This document shows, piece after piece, positions 35,742 to 45,353 of a stretch of 64,000 bases of DNA. The position numbers and the translations under genes were made by a program. The notes below the pieces were generated by a model, which saw only the letters and a list, made by a program, of their open reading frames with translations, searched no databases and was not told where the DNA came from. Source of the stretch: an uncultured Rhodospirillales bacterium. GTDB lineage: Bacteria > Pseudomonadota > Alphaproteobacteria > CACIAM-22H2. The stretch is from NCBI GenBank assembly GCA_937926175.1, contig CALANV010000057.1, forward strand, positions 1 to 64,000. The letters run 5' to 3'. Numbering within the stretch: position 1 is the first letter of the stretch; each line of letters begins with the position of its first letter.

Positions 35742-37547
35742 TCAGGCGGCGGATTGCTCGGCGCGGCTGACGGCCGGTCCGATGACGCGCATCAGGTTCT
35801 GCGCCGTGTTGACGAGCGCGACGTGCGAGAAAGCCTGGGGAAAGTTGCCAAGCTGACGGCGGGCCACAGGGTCATATTCCTCGGCCAGCAGGCCGAGGTC
35901 GTTGCGCAACGCCAGCAAGCGTTCAAACAACGCTTGCGCATCGCGATGCCTTCCCATCATGACGTAATTGTCGGCCAGCCAGAAGCTGCAGGCGATGAAG
36001 GTGCCCTCGCCCCCCGCCAAGCCGTCGAGGCCCGGATCCGGGCGGTAGCGGCGAACAAGGCCGTCGGACATCAGCTCCCGTTCGATCGCCGCGACGGTGC
36101 CGACGATGCGGGGATCCGATGCGGGCAGGAAGCCGACTGGCGCCATCATCAGCAGCGCCGCATCGACAGTCTCCCCGCCGTAGTACTGGACGAAGGTGTT
36201 GCGCGTCGAATTGAAACCCTTGCTGCAGACGTCGTCGTGAATGCGCTGCCGCAGCGCACGCCACCGTTCGACCGGTCCGTCGAGGCCGAACGTCTCGACC
36301 GCCTTCACCGCGCGATCGAACGCAACCCAGGCCATGACCTTCGAATGCGTGAAGTGTCGCCGCGGACCCCGCACCTCCCAGATACCCTCGTCGGGAAGTT
36401 CCCAGATCCGCTCCAGTTCTTGCATCAGCGTCGTCTGAAGCTTCCAGGCGTCGTCCGAGGTGTGCCCCTGGAACCTGCGCACCACATGCATCACGTCCAT
36501 CAGCTCGCCATAGACGTCGAGCTGCAGCTGTCCGTGGGCGGCGTTGCCCACGCGCACCGGCCGGCTGCCCTCATAGCCGTCCAGCCATGGCAGCTCGAGT
36601 TCCGGCAGCCGCCGTTCCCCGGCAATTCCATACATGATCTGCAGCTCCGACGGCCGGCCCGCCGCCGCACGGAGGAGCCAGTCGCGCCAGGCCCGCGCCT
36701 CCTCCACATAGCCGGACGTCAGAAACGCATAGAGCGTGAACGTCGCGTCCCGTATCCAGCAGAAGCGGTAGTCCCAGTTGCGCGGGCCGCCGATTTGCTC
36801 CGGCAGCGACGTCGTCGCGGCAGCGATGATGCCGCCGGTCGGATTGTAGGTCAGCGCCTTGAGCGTGAGCAGCGAGCGCAGGACCGGCTCGCGCCAAGGC
36901 CCCTGGACCGTGCAGCGTGCGCACCAGTTCCGCCACCAGCTCTCGGTCTTGGCCAGCGCCGCGGCGTAGTCGAGAATGTCGGCCTCCCTGGTATGGGAAG
37001 GGTACCAGTCCAGGACGAAGGGGACGATCTGCCCCTCCGCCACGTCGAACTCGCCCACGGTCGCGAAATCCTTCCCGTGTAGCGGAACGGGCGTGCGCAC
37101 ATGGATGGCATCGGGCCCGGCGACCGCTCGCATTCCGTCCGGCTCCCGGCGAACCCACGGCACGATGTGGCCGTAGTCGAAGCGGATGATCAGCTCCGTC
37201 GCCATCCTGACCTTGCCGCGATCGCCGCGGACAAGGCGAACCAGCTCGACATACTCGTCCTCCTCGGACACGCAGAGAAAGTCGATGAGCGTGACCGTCC
37301 CTTCGCCGGTCTCGAACGTCGTCTCGAGGATCATGGTGTCGCCGCGATAACATCGCGTGACCCGACGCGCGCCGTTCTTCGGGGCGATCAGCCAGCGCCC
37401 GTTCTGAGGGCCACCGAGCAGCGCCGCGAAACATGCACCGGAATCGAACCGCGGCAGGCACAACCAGTCGATGGAGCCGTCGCGCCCGACCAGTGCGCCC
37501 GTGCGCATATTGCTGATGAAACCGTAATCCTCGATCGGAAGCGCCAT
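35742..37547 (-). CDS. Glycoside hydrolase family 15 protein (glucoamylase/trehalase-like)
   Basis: A 601-residue GH15 enzyme: MALPIEDYGFISNMRTGALVGRDGSIDWLCLPRFDS opens the N-terminal beta domain, and RNWDYRFCWIRDATFTLYAF lies in the (alpha/alpha)6 barrel. No signal peptide, so it should act in the cytoplasm on alpha-glucans or trehalose; the substrate cannot be told. The ATG at 37547 gives the canonical N-terminus; 20 more codons upstream are open but unlike the family. Divergent from the molybdopterin gene. Confidence 0.9.
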   Translation of the reverse strand: MALPIEDYGFISNMRTGALVGRDGSIDWLCLPRFDSGACFAALLGGPQNGRWLIAPKNGARRVTRCYRGDTMILETTFETGEGTVTLIDFLCVSEEDEYVELVRLVRGDRGKVRMATELIIRFDYGHIVPWVRREPDGMRAVAGPDAIHVRTPVPLHGKDFATVGEFDVAEGQIVPFVLDWYPSHTREADILDYAAALAKTESWWRNWCARCTVQGPWREPVLRSLLTLKALTYNPTGGIIAAATTSLPEQIGGPRNWDYRFCWIRDATFTLYAFLTSGYVEEARAWRDWLLRAAAGRPSELQIMYGIAGERRLPELELPWLDGYEGSRPVRVGNAAHGQLQLDVYGELMDVMHVVRRFQGHTSDDAWKLQTTLMQELERIWELPDEGIWEVRGPRRHFTHSKVMAWVAFDRAVKAVETFGLDGPVERWRALRQRIHDDVCSKGFNSTRNTFVQYYGGETVDAALLMMAPVGFLPASDPRIVGTVAAIERELMSDGLVRRYRPDPGLDGLAGGEGTFIACSFWLADNYVMMGRHRDAQALFERLLALRNDLGLLAEEYDPVARRQLGNFPQAFSHVALVNTAQNLMRVIGPAVSRAEQSAA

Positions 37548-37709
37548 TCCATACTCGTAACGCGAGTAGCGGGGGCATTCAACCGTCACCGCCCCGCTTG
37601 TTCTCATGCAATGGGCGCGTCACGACCATGTGAGCCCGATATGGCAGCTCGCTTGCGCGCGGTCGGCGTGCATACTTAAATCGCCCTGCGGGAGCGAGGA
37701 GTCCAGCAC

Positions 37710-40049
37710 ATGAAGTTCGGAGTCGGCCAGCCAGTCCGCCGTATCGAGGACCAGCGTCTGCTCACGGGCACGGGACGCTACACGGACGACATCAACCTGC
37801 CGCGGCAGAGCTACGCCTATTTCGTACGATCGCCGCACGCCCATGCACGCATCGTCCGCCTCGACACGAGCGCGGCGCGACAGGCCCCGGGCGTCGTCGG
37901 AATCGTCACGGGCGCGGATCTAGCAGCCGCGGGGCTCGGCCCCATTCCCTGCATGGTGCCGCTGCGGAACCGCGACCGCAGCAAAATGACGGTGCCGCCC
38001 CGCCCCGCGATCGCGGTCGAGCGCGTGCGATTCGTCGGCGACATCGTCGCGCTCGTCGTCGCCGAGACGCTCGCACAGGCAAAGGACGCCGCCGAACTGA
38101 TCGACATCGAGTACGAGGTGCTGCCGTCGGTGACCGACACGGCCGGCGCGCTCGCGGACGGTGCGCCGCAGATCTGGGACTTCGCCCGGAACAACATTGC
38201 CTTCGACTGGACGTTGGGCGACGAGGCGAAGGTCAAGGCGGCATTCAAGAACGCGCACAAGGTCGCCAGGATAGACCTGATCAACAATCGCGTCGTCGCC
38301 ACGTCGTTGGAGCCGCGCATGGCAATCGGTGCGTGGTCGGCCGGCGACGAACGCTTCACGCTCTACGTGTCGAGCCAGGGCGGGCATGGACTCCGGAAGG
38401 TCCTGGCTGACTACGTCTTCAAAATGCCCGAGCACAAGTTCCGTATCGTTACCGGAGACGTCGGCGGGGGCTTCGGGATGAAGATCTTCGTCTATCCGGA
38501 ATATGCCGCCGTGCTGTTCGCCGCCCGGGCCTTCGGCCGTCCGGTCAAGTGGACGGGCGAACGCGCCGAGGCCTTCCTGGGCGACACGCACGGCCGCGAC
38601 CACGTGAGTCATGCCGAGCTCGCGCTCGACAAGGACGGCCGCTTCCTCGCGCTGCACGTGAAGACGATCGCCAATCTGGGCGCGTATCTGTCGCACTACG
38701 GGCCGTTCATCCCGACCATGGCCGGCTCGAGCATGCTGACCGGTGTTTATGCGATTCCGGCCGCCTTCGTCGAAGTCAAGGGCGTCTACACCAACACCGC
38801 ACCCGTCGACGCCTATCGCGGCGCCGGCCGGCCCGAGGCCGCCTATCTGATCGAGCGCCTGGTCGACACCGCGGCGCGCGAGATGAACCTTTCCCCCGAC
38901 GAAATCCGCCGCCGGAACTTCATCCCGCCGTCGGCGATGCCGTACACCACCGCCCTGGACGCGACCTACGACAGCGGCGACTTCGCGCGCAACATGGAAG
39001 ACGCCATGCGCGCGGCGGACTGGCACGGTTTCGCCGCACGCCGAGAGGACGCGGCACGCCGGGGCGCGCTGCGCGGCATCGGCATGGCCTATTACATCGA
39101 AGTCTGCGGCGGCGGCAGCGACGAAATGGCGCAAGTCCGCTTCGACCCGGGCGGCAGCGTCACGGTCCTCATCGGCAGCCAGACCAACGGTCAAGGGCAC
39201 GAAACCGCGTACGCGCAGATCGTCGCCGAGCGCCTGGGCGTGCCGATCGAGACGATCCGCGTCGTCCAGGGCGACACCGACCAGATCGTCTATGGCACGG
39301 GCACGGGCGGCAGCCGCGCCGTCGCGGTCGGCGGCTCGGCGGTACATGCCGCCGCGGACCGGATCATCAACAAGGGCAAGGCACTTGCCGCGCACTTCCT
39401 GGAGGCGGCGGAAGCGGACATCGAGTTCAAAGACGGGACATTCGTCATCACCGGCACTGACAGGCGGCTGTCGATCTTCGAGGTCGCGCGACTATGTCAT
39501 ACGCCCGGCAAGCTGCCGCCGGGCATGTCGGCAGGATTGGACGAAAGCGCGACCTTCGCCCCGCCCGCCTTCACCTACCCCAACGGCTGTCATATCGCCG
39601 AAGTCGAGATCGACATCGCCACAGGCGTGCCGCGGATCGTCCGCTACACCATCGTCGACGACTTCGGAAAGGTGATCAACCCGCTGCTGCTCGAGGGACA
39701 GGTGCATGGCGGCACGGTCCAGGGCATCGGACAGGCGCTCTACGAGCGCGTCGTCTACGATTCCGATTCGGGCCAGCTCGTTACCGGCTCACTGATGGAT
39801 TACTGCCTGCCGCGCGCCAACGACGTGCCTGCCTTCACCTTCCGCTACAACGAGATCCCGACCCCGGCCAATCCGCTGGGCGTCAAGGGCGCCGGCGAGG
39901 CCGGCGCGATCGGCGCGCCCCCGGCCGTGATCAACGCCATCGTCGACGCATTGGCGCCGTACGGAATCCGGCACATCGACATGCCGGCGACGCCGGAGAA
40001 AATCTGGCGCGCGATCAACGGCGGACGGGAAAGGCAGGCGGCCAAGTGA
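37710..40049 (+). CDS. Molybdenum hydroxylase (xanthine dehydrogenase family), large molybdopterin subunit
   Basis: A 779-residue large subunit with MKFGVGQPVRRIEDQRLLTG, GDVGGGFGMK, the loop AYRGAGRPEAAY, GTGTGGSRAV and the catalytic Glu in VKGAGEAGAIG. The AYRGAGR loop is that of form II CoxL-like enzymes, not the AYRCSFR of true CO dehydrogenase. The medium FAD and small 2Fe-2S subunits that normally accompany it are absent from both sides. The start of cysQ overlaps its stop. The substrate is unknown. Confidence 0.9.
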   Translation: MKFGVGQPVRRIEDQRLLTGTGRYTDDINLPRQSYAYFVRSPHAHARIVRLDTSAARQAPGVVGIVTGADLAAAGLGPIPCMVPLRNRDRSKMTVPPRPAIAVERVRFVGDIVALVVAETLAQAKDAAELIDIEYEVLPSVTDTAGALADGAPQIWDFARNNIAFDWTLGDEAKVKAAFKNAHKVARIDLINNRVVATSLEPRMAIGAWSAGDERFTLYVSSQGGHGLRKVLADYVFKMPEHKFRIVTGDVGGGFGMKIFVYPEYAAVLFAARAFGRPVKWTGERAEAFLGDTHGRDHVSHAELALDKDGRFLALHVKTIANLGAYLSHYGPFIPTMAGSSMLTGVYAIPAAFVEVKGVYTNTAPVDAYRGAGRPEAAYLIERLVDTAAREMNLSPDEIRRRNFIPPSAMPYTTALDATYDSGDFARNMEDAMRAADWHGFAARREDAARRGALRGIGMAYYIEVCGGGSDEMAQVRFDPGGSVTVLIGSQTNGQGHETAYAQIVAERLGVPIETIRVVQGDTDQIVYGTGTGGSRAVAVGGSAVHAAADRIINKGKALAAHFLEAAEADIEFKDGTFVITGTDRRLSIFEVARLCHTPGKLPPGMSAGLDESATFAPPAFTYPNGCHIAEVEIDIATGVPRIVRYTIVDDFGKVINPLLLEGQVHGGTVQGIGQALYERVVYDSDSGQLVTGSLMDYCLPRANDVPAFTFRYNEIPTPANPLGVKGAGEAGAIGAPPAVINAIVDALAPYGIRHIDMPATPEKIWRAINGGRERQAAK

Positions 40050-40831
40050 CACACACGCTCGAACGGCTCGTGCCCGAGCTCGTCGCGATCGCACGATCGG
40101 CGGGTGCAGCGGCGCTACGCTTCTATACGGGCGATATGGCCGTTCGCCGCAAACGGGACGCGTCGCCGGTCACCGAAGCCGACGACGCGGCGGAGACGAT
40201 CATACTGGAAGGCCTGCGGAAGCTTACCCCGGACATACCGACGATCTCCGAGGAAGCGGTTGCACGCGGCGAGACCGCAACCGACGCGGCGGCCCTGCCC
40301 ACGTGGTTCTGGCTCGTGGATCCAATCGACGGCACCAAGGAGTTCGTCGCGCGCAACGGCGAGTTCACGGTCAACATCGGCCTCGTCCACGACCGCCGCC
40401 CGGTTCTCGGCGTCCTGCACGTGCCCATCTCAAACACGACCTATGCCGCCTGCGGCCCGGGGACGGCCACCGTGCAGCGTGGTGAAGCGGCACCACAGCC
40501 GATCCGCGCCCGCAAACCGCCGCCGGACGGCGTGGTCGTCGTCGCCAGCCGAAGCCATGGCAGCAAGGCGGCGACGGCAGCCTATCTTGAGCAATTCAAG
40601 GTGGCCGAGAAGCGGCTGATGGGGAGCGCGCTCAAGTTCTGCCTGATCGCGGAAGGCGTAGCGGATCTCTATCCGCGCCTCGGCCCCACGATGGAATGGG
40701 ATACTTGCGCCGGGCAGGCCATCCTCGAAGGCGCGCACGGACACGTCACGACGCTGAGCGGCGCCCCACTCCTCTACGGCAAGCCGGGATTCGAGAATCC
40801 CGATTTTGTCGCAAGGGGTGACGAGCCGTAG
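40046..40831 (+). CDS. cysQ: 3'(2'),5'-bisphosphate nucleotidase CysQ
   Basis: A 261-residue inositol-monophosphatase-fold enzyme: SPVTEADDAAE, the metal motif DPIDGTKEF, and WDTCAGQAIL near the C-terminus. It removes the 3' phosphate of PAP/PAPS in sulfate assimilation. The only sensible start is the GTG at 40046, overlapping the previous TGA by three bases with AAGGCAGG upstream; the frame open from 39494 lies inside the upstream gene. Confidence 0.92.
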   Translation: MTHTLERLVPELVAIARSAGAAALRFYTGDMAVRRKRDASPVTEADDAAETIILEGLRKLTPDIPTISEEAVARGETATDAAALPTWFWLVDPIDGTKEFVARNGEFTVNIGLVHDRRPVLGVLHVPISNTTYAACGPGTATVQRGEAAPQPIRARKPPPDGVVVVASRSHGSKAATAAYLEQFKVAEKRLMGSALKFCLIAEGVADLYPRLGPTMEWDTCAGQAILEGAHGHVTTLSGAPLLYGKPGFENPDFVARGDEP

Positions 40832-40983
40832 CCGGCCACGGCCGTCGCAGGTTCGGCGCCGATCCTTGCGGCCGTGACGATTGGCCCCCCTTTTCGGGTG
40901 GAGCATCGACCGGAAAATCTGACACGGCCCCGCACGCCGGATCGGGTGGAAGCTCCAGCGAAGTCGGACCGTCGAGCGTGGGC

Positions 40984-41012
40984 ACAATAAAAACGTCAGA
41001 ATTTTCTGACGT
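40984..41012 (-). terminator. Rho-independent terminator on the minus strand
   Basis: ACGTCAGAA-AA-TTCTGACGT (minus strand, 9-bp perfect stem, 41012 to 40993) is followed on that strand by TTTTATTGT. On the plus strand the hairpin is followed by TAGCCGCAA, with no T-run, so it does not terminate cysQ or anything else rightward. It implies a transcript read leftward from within the tsaC leader. Confidence 0.65.
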
Positions 41013-41211
41013 AGCCGCAATTCTCTTCGATTTCCCACTTGACGACCGTGCGACCAATAACCAGCATCGAGTCGTGGTCGCAGATTGCGGCCACGACATA
41101 GCCGCTGCAAGCCAGTGCAGCGACTGGCGTATATCCTGTCCCATCCGCGGGGGGCCGGGCGCCGTTCAATTCAGAGCCGTCACCAGGCGTGGCGGCTCTT
41201 TGCTGTTTGTG
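40996..41211 (-). other. Unassigned minus-strand open frame ending in a terminator
   Basis: A 71-codon frame open after a TAG at 41212-41214 ends with TGA inside the terminator stem. Its last part reads GYVVAAICDHDSMLVIG then RTVVKWEIEENCGYVRKF, which looks protein-like with mostly G/C third bases. It has no ATG before residue Met in DSMLV and no ribosome binding site, so it may be a remnant of a gene, a small protein with a rare start, or a non-coding transcript. I do not recognise a family. Confidence 0.35.
41173..41199 (+). other. Hairpin before tsaC
   Basis: AGAGCCGTCAC and GTGGCGGCTCT form an 11-bp stem with one G-T pair around the loop CAGGC, followed by TTGCTGTTTG. It ends 27 bases before the tsaC ATG. 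It could be a weak terminator, an attenuator of tsaC, or the folded 5' end of a small RNA; the T-run is too poor to decide. Confidence 0.4.
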
Positions 41212-41226
41212 CTACCGGGAAGCGCC

Positions 41227-42243
41227 ATGTCACGCGCCCCGGCTGCCGGCGGCATCACCCCGGTCAAACCGACGAAAGAAAACCTAGCACGCGCCGCGCG
41301 CGCCATTCGCGCTGGCGCGCTCGTGGCGTTTCCGACCGAGACCGTCTACGGGCTGGGTGGCGATGCGACGTCGGATAAAGCCGTCGCCGCGATCTACGCC
41401 GCGAAGGCGCGCCCCTGGTTCAATCCCCTGATCGTCCACACGGCCAGCCTACGGGATGCCGAAAAGCTGGCGGTCTTCGACGCACGCGCCAGAAAGCTCG
41501 CCCGCGCGTTCTGGCCCGGCCCGCTGACGCTCGTCCTGCGCCGACGGGCGGCAAGCGGCATTTCGTGGCTCGCCACGGCGGGTCTCGACACGGTCGCGGT
41601 GCGGGTCCCCGACGATCCCGTCGCGCAAGCCCTGTTGCGGCGCAGCCGGCGCCCGATTGCCGCGCCCAGCGCCAATCCATCGGGACGCATCAGCCCCACG
41701 GCCGCCGAGCATGTCGCCGGGGCATTCCGCCGCCGCCGCACCGCTCTCGCCATCATCCTCGATGGCGGGCCGTGCCGCGTCGGCGTGGAGTCGACGGTCG
41801 TCGACCTTTCCGGCCGTCGGGCCAGACTACTTCGGCCCGGCGGAATTCCGCGCGAAGCGATCGAGAAACTGATCGGCCGTCTCGCAGCCGCTGACACGCA
41901 CGGCCCCGCCAAGTCCCCCGGGCAACTCAAGAGCCACTATGCGCCGCGTCTGCCGCTGCGCCTGGAGGCATCCCGACCACGGCGCGGCGAAGCCTATCTC
42001 GCATTCGGGGCTGTGCCGCCGGGCATCGACGCCGAAGCCGTCAAGAATCTGAGCCCGTCGCGCGATCTGGCCGAAGCCGCGGCCAACCTGTTTGCGATGC
42101 TGCGCGCGCTGGATCGCCGGCGCTTCAAGCGCATCGCCGTCGCCCCGATTCCGCGGCACGGGTTGGGAGCTGCCATCAACGACAGGCTCGCACGGGCGGC
42201 AGCCCCCCGTCCCCGATCAACGCGGGGCCGCCCTGCCAGGTAG
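41227..42243 (+). CDS. tsaC: L-threonylcarbamoyladenylate synthase (TsaC/Sua5 long form)
   Basis: A 338-residue protein: YrdC domain (about 15-200) with FPTETVYGLGGDATSD, AAKARPWFNPLIVH, PLTLVLRR and SANPSGRISPT, then a C-terminal Sua5 domain beginning after the linker SPGQLKSHYAPRLPL. It makes threonylcarbamoyl-AMP for the t6A37 modification of ANN-decoding tRNAs. The start is ATG 41227; the frame is open from 40978 but that part shows no family similarity. Confidence 0.92.
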   Translation: MSRAPAAGGITPVKPTKENLARAARAIRAGALVAFPTETVYGLGGDATSDKAVAAIYAAKARPWFNPLIVHTASLRDAEKLAVFDARARKLARAFWPGPLTLVLRRRAASGISWLATAGLDTVAVRVPDDPVAQALLRRSRRPIAAPSANPSGRISPTAAEHVAGAFRRRRTALAIILDGGPCRVGVESTVVDLSGRRARLLRPGGIPREAIEKLIGRLAAADTHGPAKSPGQLKSHYAPRLPLRLEASRPRRGEAYLAFGAVPPGIDAEAVKNLSPSRDLAEAAANLFAMLRALDRRRFKRIAVAPIPRHGLGAAINDRLARAAAPRPRSTRGRPAR

Positions 42244-42289
42244 ATGACGGACAAGCGGGCGGCCGGAACAGTCCGTGGGGCGACGCCGA

Positions 42290-43090
42290 TCAGCAGCGCG
42301 GTTTGGGCAACGGCTCGAGCTGCTGCAATTGGGCGCGGATCGAGAAGTCCGTGTAGTCGAACAGGAAGTCGGTGCCGATGCCGTTGTCGAGTAACCGCAA
42401 CCCGGTCTCGTATTCGGGCTCGGCCGAACCGTCCTCGAGCTTGAAGAAGGCCATGCGCACGCGCCACGACGGACGGTTGAGGAGTGTGGCGTCGACCTTC
42501 GGATCCTTTGCAGCCTCCGGTGGCACCTGCTGAAGAATGAGCGCGTTGATCAGCAGCGCGCCATCGAGCGTCGCGCCATCGAAGACCGGACGCGCAAATA
42601 TCTTCTCGCCGGCCTTCGCCTTCTGCAGCAGCTGGATGGTATGTTCGGTCGGGAACAGGGTACCCGCCGGAAGTTCCATGACCTGATGCTCGGGCAGGGT
42701 GAAGACCGCCCGGCCTCCCTTGCCCGGCCCGTCGAGTTCGGCATGGCCACGCAGCTCCTCGTTGATCTCGCCGTTGCGTATGGAGCGCAGCGTGAAGCGG
42801 TAGCTCAGGCCGTTCTTGGCCTCCCAACTCGAGAACGAGATGTCATTGTCGATCGCCTGGCCGCTTTCGTCATAGATCTGGAATCGCATGCGTTGATTGA
42901 TCGTCCAGCCGTCGCAGGCCTCGTGCCAGTCGATGTACATGGCGCCGTCAACCGCACCTATGCCGCTGCCCTTGGCGGAGCCCAGGCTCAGCGTGTAGGC
43001 GGCACGATGGGAGGCGATCTCTGCTGCCGCCGGCACATTCCAGGCAGCAACCACCAGGAACATGAGCCAGGCGACGTGGGGCAGGCGCAT
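42290..43090 (-). CDS. eipB: EipB family (DUF1849) periplasmic cell-envelope integrity protein
   Basis: A 266-residue protein with a signal peptide (1-23) and the DUF1849 pattern: SHRAAYTLSLGSAKGSGIGAVDG, DWHEACDGWTINQRM, ELPAGTLFPTEHT. In Brucella EipB forms a beta-spiral periplasmic protein held by a disulfide between two conserved cysteines; here C59 and the terminal C266 are the likely pair. ATG 43090 has GGAG seven bases upstream. Convergent with tsaC. Confidence 0.9.
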   Translation of the reverse strand: MRLPHVAWLMFLVVAAWNVPAAAEIASHRAAYTLSLGSAKGSGIGAVDGAMYIDWHEACDGWTINQRMRFQIYDESGQAIDNDISFSSWEAKNGLSYRFTLRSIRNGEINEELRGHAELDGPGKGGRAVFTLPEHQVMELPAGTLFPTEHTIQLLQKAKAGEKIFARPVFDGATLDGALLINALILQQVPPEAAKDPKVDATLLNRPSWRVRMAFFKLEDGSAEPEYETGLRLLDNGIGTDFLFDYTDFSIRAQLQQLEPLPKPRC

Positions 43091-43412
43091 TCGGAACTCC
43101 GTGTGGGATCGAATCACGACCCTGAATCAAGAACTTGACGGTATTATGACACCAACGGTGACAGTGCGATACCGGCTTTCTAAACCCCGGGGACAGCCGC
43201 GAAGTTTCCTCGCACCGGCCCCGCGACAGCCGCCTGCCCCCGCGTTTCGACCCGGCAGCCGTATCCGGCGAGCGGGCGGTCGCGGGTGCCTCCCGTTCGC
43301 CCGGCGCGGTCAGTCAGAGCCCGAAAGGATAGGAAAACCCGACATCTGCCCCGGCGCGGCCCCGCCACGCCGCCGAACACGGCATCAGGCGCGCGAAGCC
43401 ATTCCTGCGGAC

Positions 43413-45209
43413 TCAGCGGGACGTTTTCTCCTTTTTCTCGGGCGGCAGGTCGAGCTTGATGTGAAGCTCCTTGAGACGCGCCGGATCGACCGGGCTCGGC
43501 GCCTGCATCAGCAGATCTTGCGCCTGTTGGTTCATCGGGAAGGCGACGACCTGGCGGATGTTGGGCTCGTCGGCCAGCAGCATGACGATACGGTCAATAC
43601 CCGGCGCCGAGCCGCCATGCGGCGGTGCGCCGAACTTGAACGCGGTCAGCATGCCACCGAAGCGGCTCTCGACCTCCTCCTTGCTGTACCCGGCAATCTC
43701 GAATGCCTTGTACATGATCTCGGGCAGGTGGTTGCGGATCGCCCCCGAGGACAGCTCCACGCCGTTGCAGACGATGTCGTACTGATAGGCCTTGATCTCG
43801 AGCGGATCCTTCGTCAGCAAAGCCTCGAGCCCGCCCTGCGGCATCGAGAACGGATTGTGGCTAAACTCGATCTTTCCCGTCTCCTCGTTCAGCTCGTACA
43901 TCGGGAAATCGACGATCCAGCAGAAACGGAACTCGTTGGGCGCAATCAGCCCCAACTCCTCGCCGAGCTTCTTGCGCACGGTGCCGGCGAACTTCTCGGC
44001 CTTGGCCTTCTTGTCGCAGACGAAGAACACCGCATCGCCGTCACCGACGGCGGCGAGCTCGCGCAGCTTCGCGAGCCGCGGCTCGTCCAGGAACTTCGCG
44101 ATCGGTCCCTTTGCCGCCCCGCCCTCGAACACGACATAGCCGAGCCCCGGCGCCCCCTCGCCACGCGCCCAGTCGTTGAGCCGATCGAAGAAGCTGCGGG
44201 GCCGCGTTGCCGCCGCCGGCGCAGGAATTGCGCGGACCACGCCGCCGGCCGCAACCGCCTTCGCGAACACGTTGAAGGCAGAGTCGCGGAACACCTCGCT
44301 GACGTCGGCGATGACGATGGGATTGCGCAGGTCCGGCTTATCGGTACCGTACTTGAGCATCGCCTCGTCGAACGGAATGCGCGGGAACGGCGGCTTGGTG
44401 ACCGCGCGGCCGCCGCCGAACTCCTCGAACACGCCGGCAAGCACCGGTTCGATTGCGGCGAAGACGTCCTCCTGGGTCACGAAGGACATCTCGAAGTCGA
44501 GTTGGTAGAATTCGCCCGGACTACGGTCCGCCCGTGCATCCTCGTCACGGAAGCATGGGGCGATCTGAAAGTACCGGTCGAAGCCGGCCACCATCAGAAG
44601 CTGCTTGAACTGCTGCGGCGCCTGCGGGAGGGCGTAGAACTTGCCGGGATGAACGCGGCTGGGCACGAGGTAGTCGCGAGCGCCTTCCGGACTCGACGAT
44701 GTCAGAATCGGCGTCTGAAACTCGAGGAAGCCCTGCTCCATCATGCGGCGCCGGATCGAGGCGATGACCTGCGAGCGCAGGACGATGTTCCGGTGCATCT
44801 TCTCGCGACGCAGGTCGAGGAATCGATAGCGAAGGCGCAGATCCTCCGGGAAATCGCCGTCCTGGGCGACGAGGATCGGCAGGACGTCGGCCGCCGAGAG
44901 CAGGCGGAACTCGCGGATCTGCACCTCGATCTCGCCGGTCGCGAGCTTCGGGTTGACGGTTTCCTTATCGCGCGCCACGACCGGGCCGGTAACGGTAATG
45001 ACGCTCTCCGGCCGGACCGATTCGATCTCCTTGAACAGCGGGTTCGAGGTGTCGATCACGCACTGTGTGATGCCGTAATGATCCCGCAGGTCGACGAACA
45101 GCAGGTTGCCATGGTCGCGCTTGCGATGGACCCAGCCGGAAAGACGGACGTTCTGGCCGACATGGCCGAGGCGGAGTTCGCCACAGGTATGGGTCCGATA
45201 AGGGTGCAT
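43413..45209 (-). CDS. aspS: Aspartyl-tRNA synthetase (bacterial type)
   Basis: A 598-residue class II synthetase: N-terminal OB fold (THTCGELRLGHVGQNVRLSG and WVHRKRDHGNLLFVDLRD), motif 2 CFRDEDARADRSPGEFYQLD, the bacterial GAD insertion, and motif 3 GGSAPGIDRIVMLL. It charges tRNA-Asp; many alphaproteobacterial forms also charge tRNA-Asn, which is not decidable here. The ATG at 45209 (MHPYRTH) is chosen because the open frame upstream to 45623 runs under rnd. Divergent from rnd. Confidence 0.95.
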   Translation of the reverse strand: MHPYRTHTCGELRLGHVGQNVRLSGWVHRKRDHGNLLFVDLRDHYGITQCVIDTSNPLFKEIESVRPESVITVTGPVVARDKETVNPKLATGEIEVQIREFRLLSAADVLPILVAQDGDFPEDLRLRYRFLDLRREKMHRNIVLRSQVIASIRRRMMEQGFLEFQTPILTSSSPEGARDYLVPSRVHPGKFYALPQAPQQFKQLLMVAGFDRYFQIAPCFRDEDARADRSPGEFYQLDFEMSFVTQEDVFAAIEPVLAGVFEEFGGGRAVTKPPFPRIPFDEAMLKYGTDKPDLRNPIVIADVSEVFRDSAFNVFAKAVAAGGVVRAIPAPAAATRPRSFFDRLNDWARGEGAPGLGYVVFEGGAAKGPIAKFLDEPRLAKLRELAAVGDGDAVFFVCDKKAKAEKFAGTVRKKLGEELGLIAPNEFRFCWIVDFPMYELNEETGKIEFSHNPFSMPQGGLEALLTKDPLEIKAYQYDIVCNGVELSSGAIRNHLPEIMYKAFEIAGYSKEEVESRFGGMLTAFKFGAPPHGGSAPGIDRIVMLLADEPNIRQVVAFPMNQQAQDLLMQAPSPVDPARLKELHIKLDLPPEKKEKTSR

Positions 45210-45353
45210 GAACGATGCCTCTATAAAGCCGGCTGGAACGGCCGGCAAAAGCACATGAAATCGCCGCTTGTCAAGGCGCGTTCGCGTCCCCATGCTGCCG
45301 CCCGACGCCGGCTCTTGGTTCCGAAGCCCGAGTCCCTGTAGAACACGCCGCCG

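Larger units (their letters stand above)
40832..41226. other. 395-bp leader of tsaC rich in inverted repeats
   Basis: Contains a minus-strand terminator (40984-41012), an unassigned minus-strand open frame (40996-41211), the dyads GTCGTGG/CCACGAC (41071-41097) and CGCTGCA/TGCAGCG, and a hairpin just before tsaC (41173-41199). TTGACG (41039-41044) and CAGCAT 17 bases later are a weak plus-strand promoter candidate. I cannot match the region to a known RNA family by eye. Confidence 0.5.

Noticed and set aside
43062..45341. A 759-codon plus-strand open frame
   Set aside because: Antisense shadow of aspS caused by high GC at third positions.
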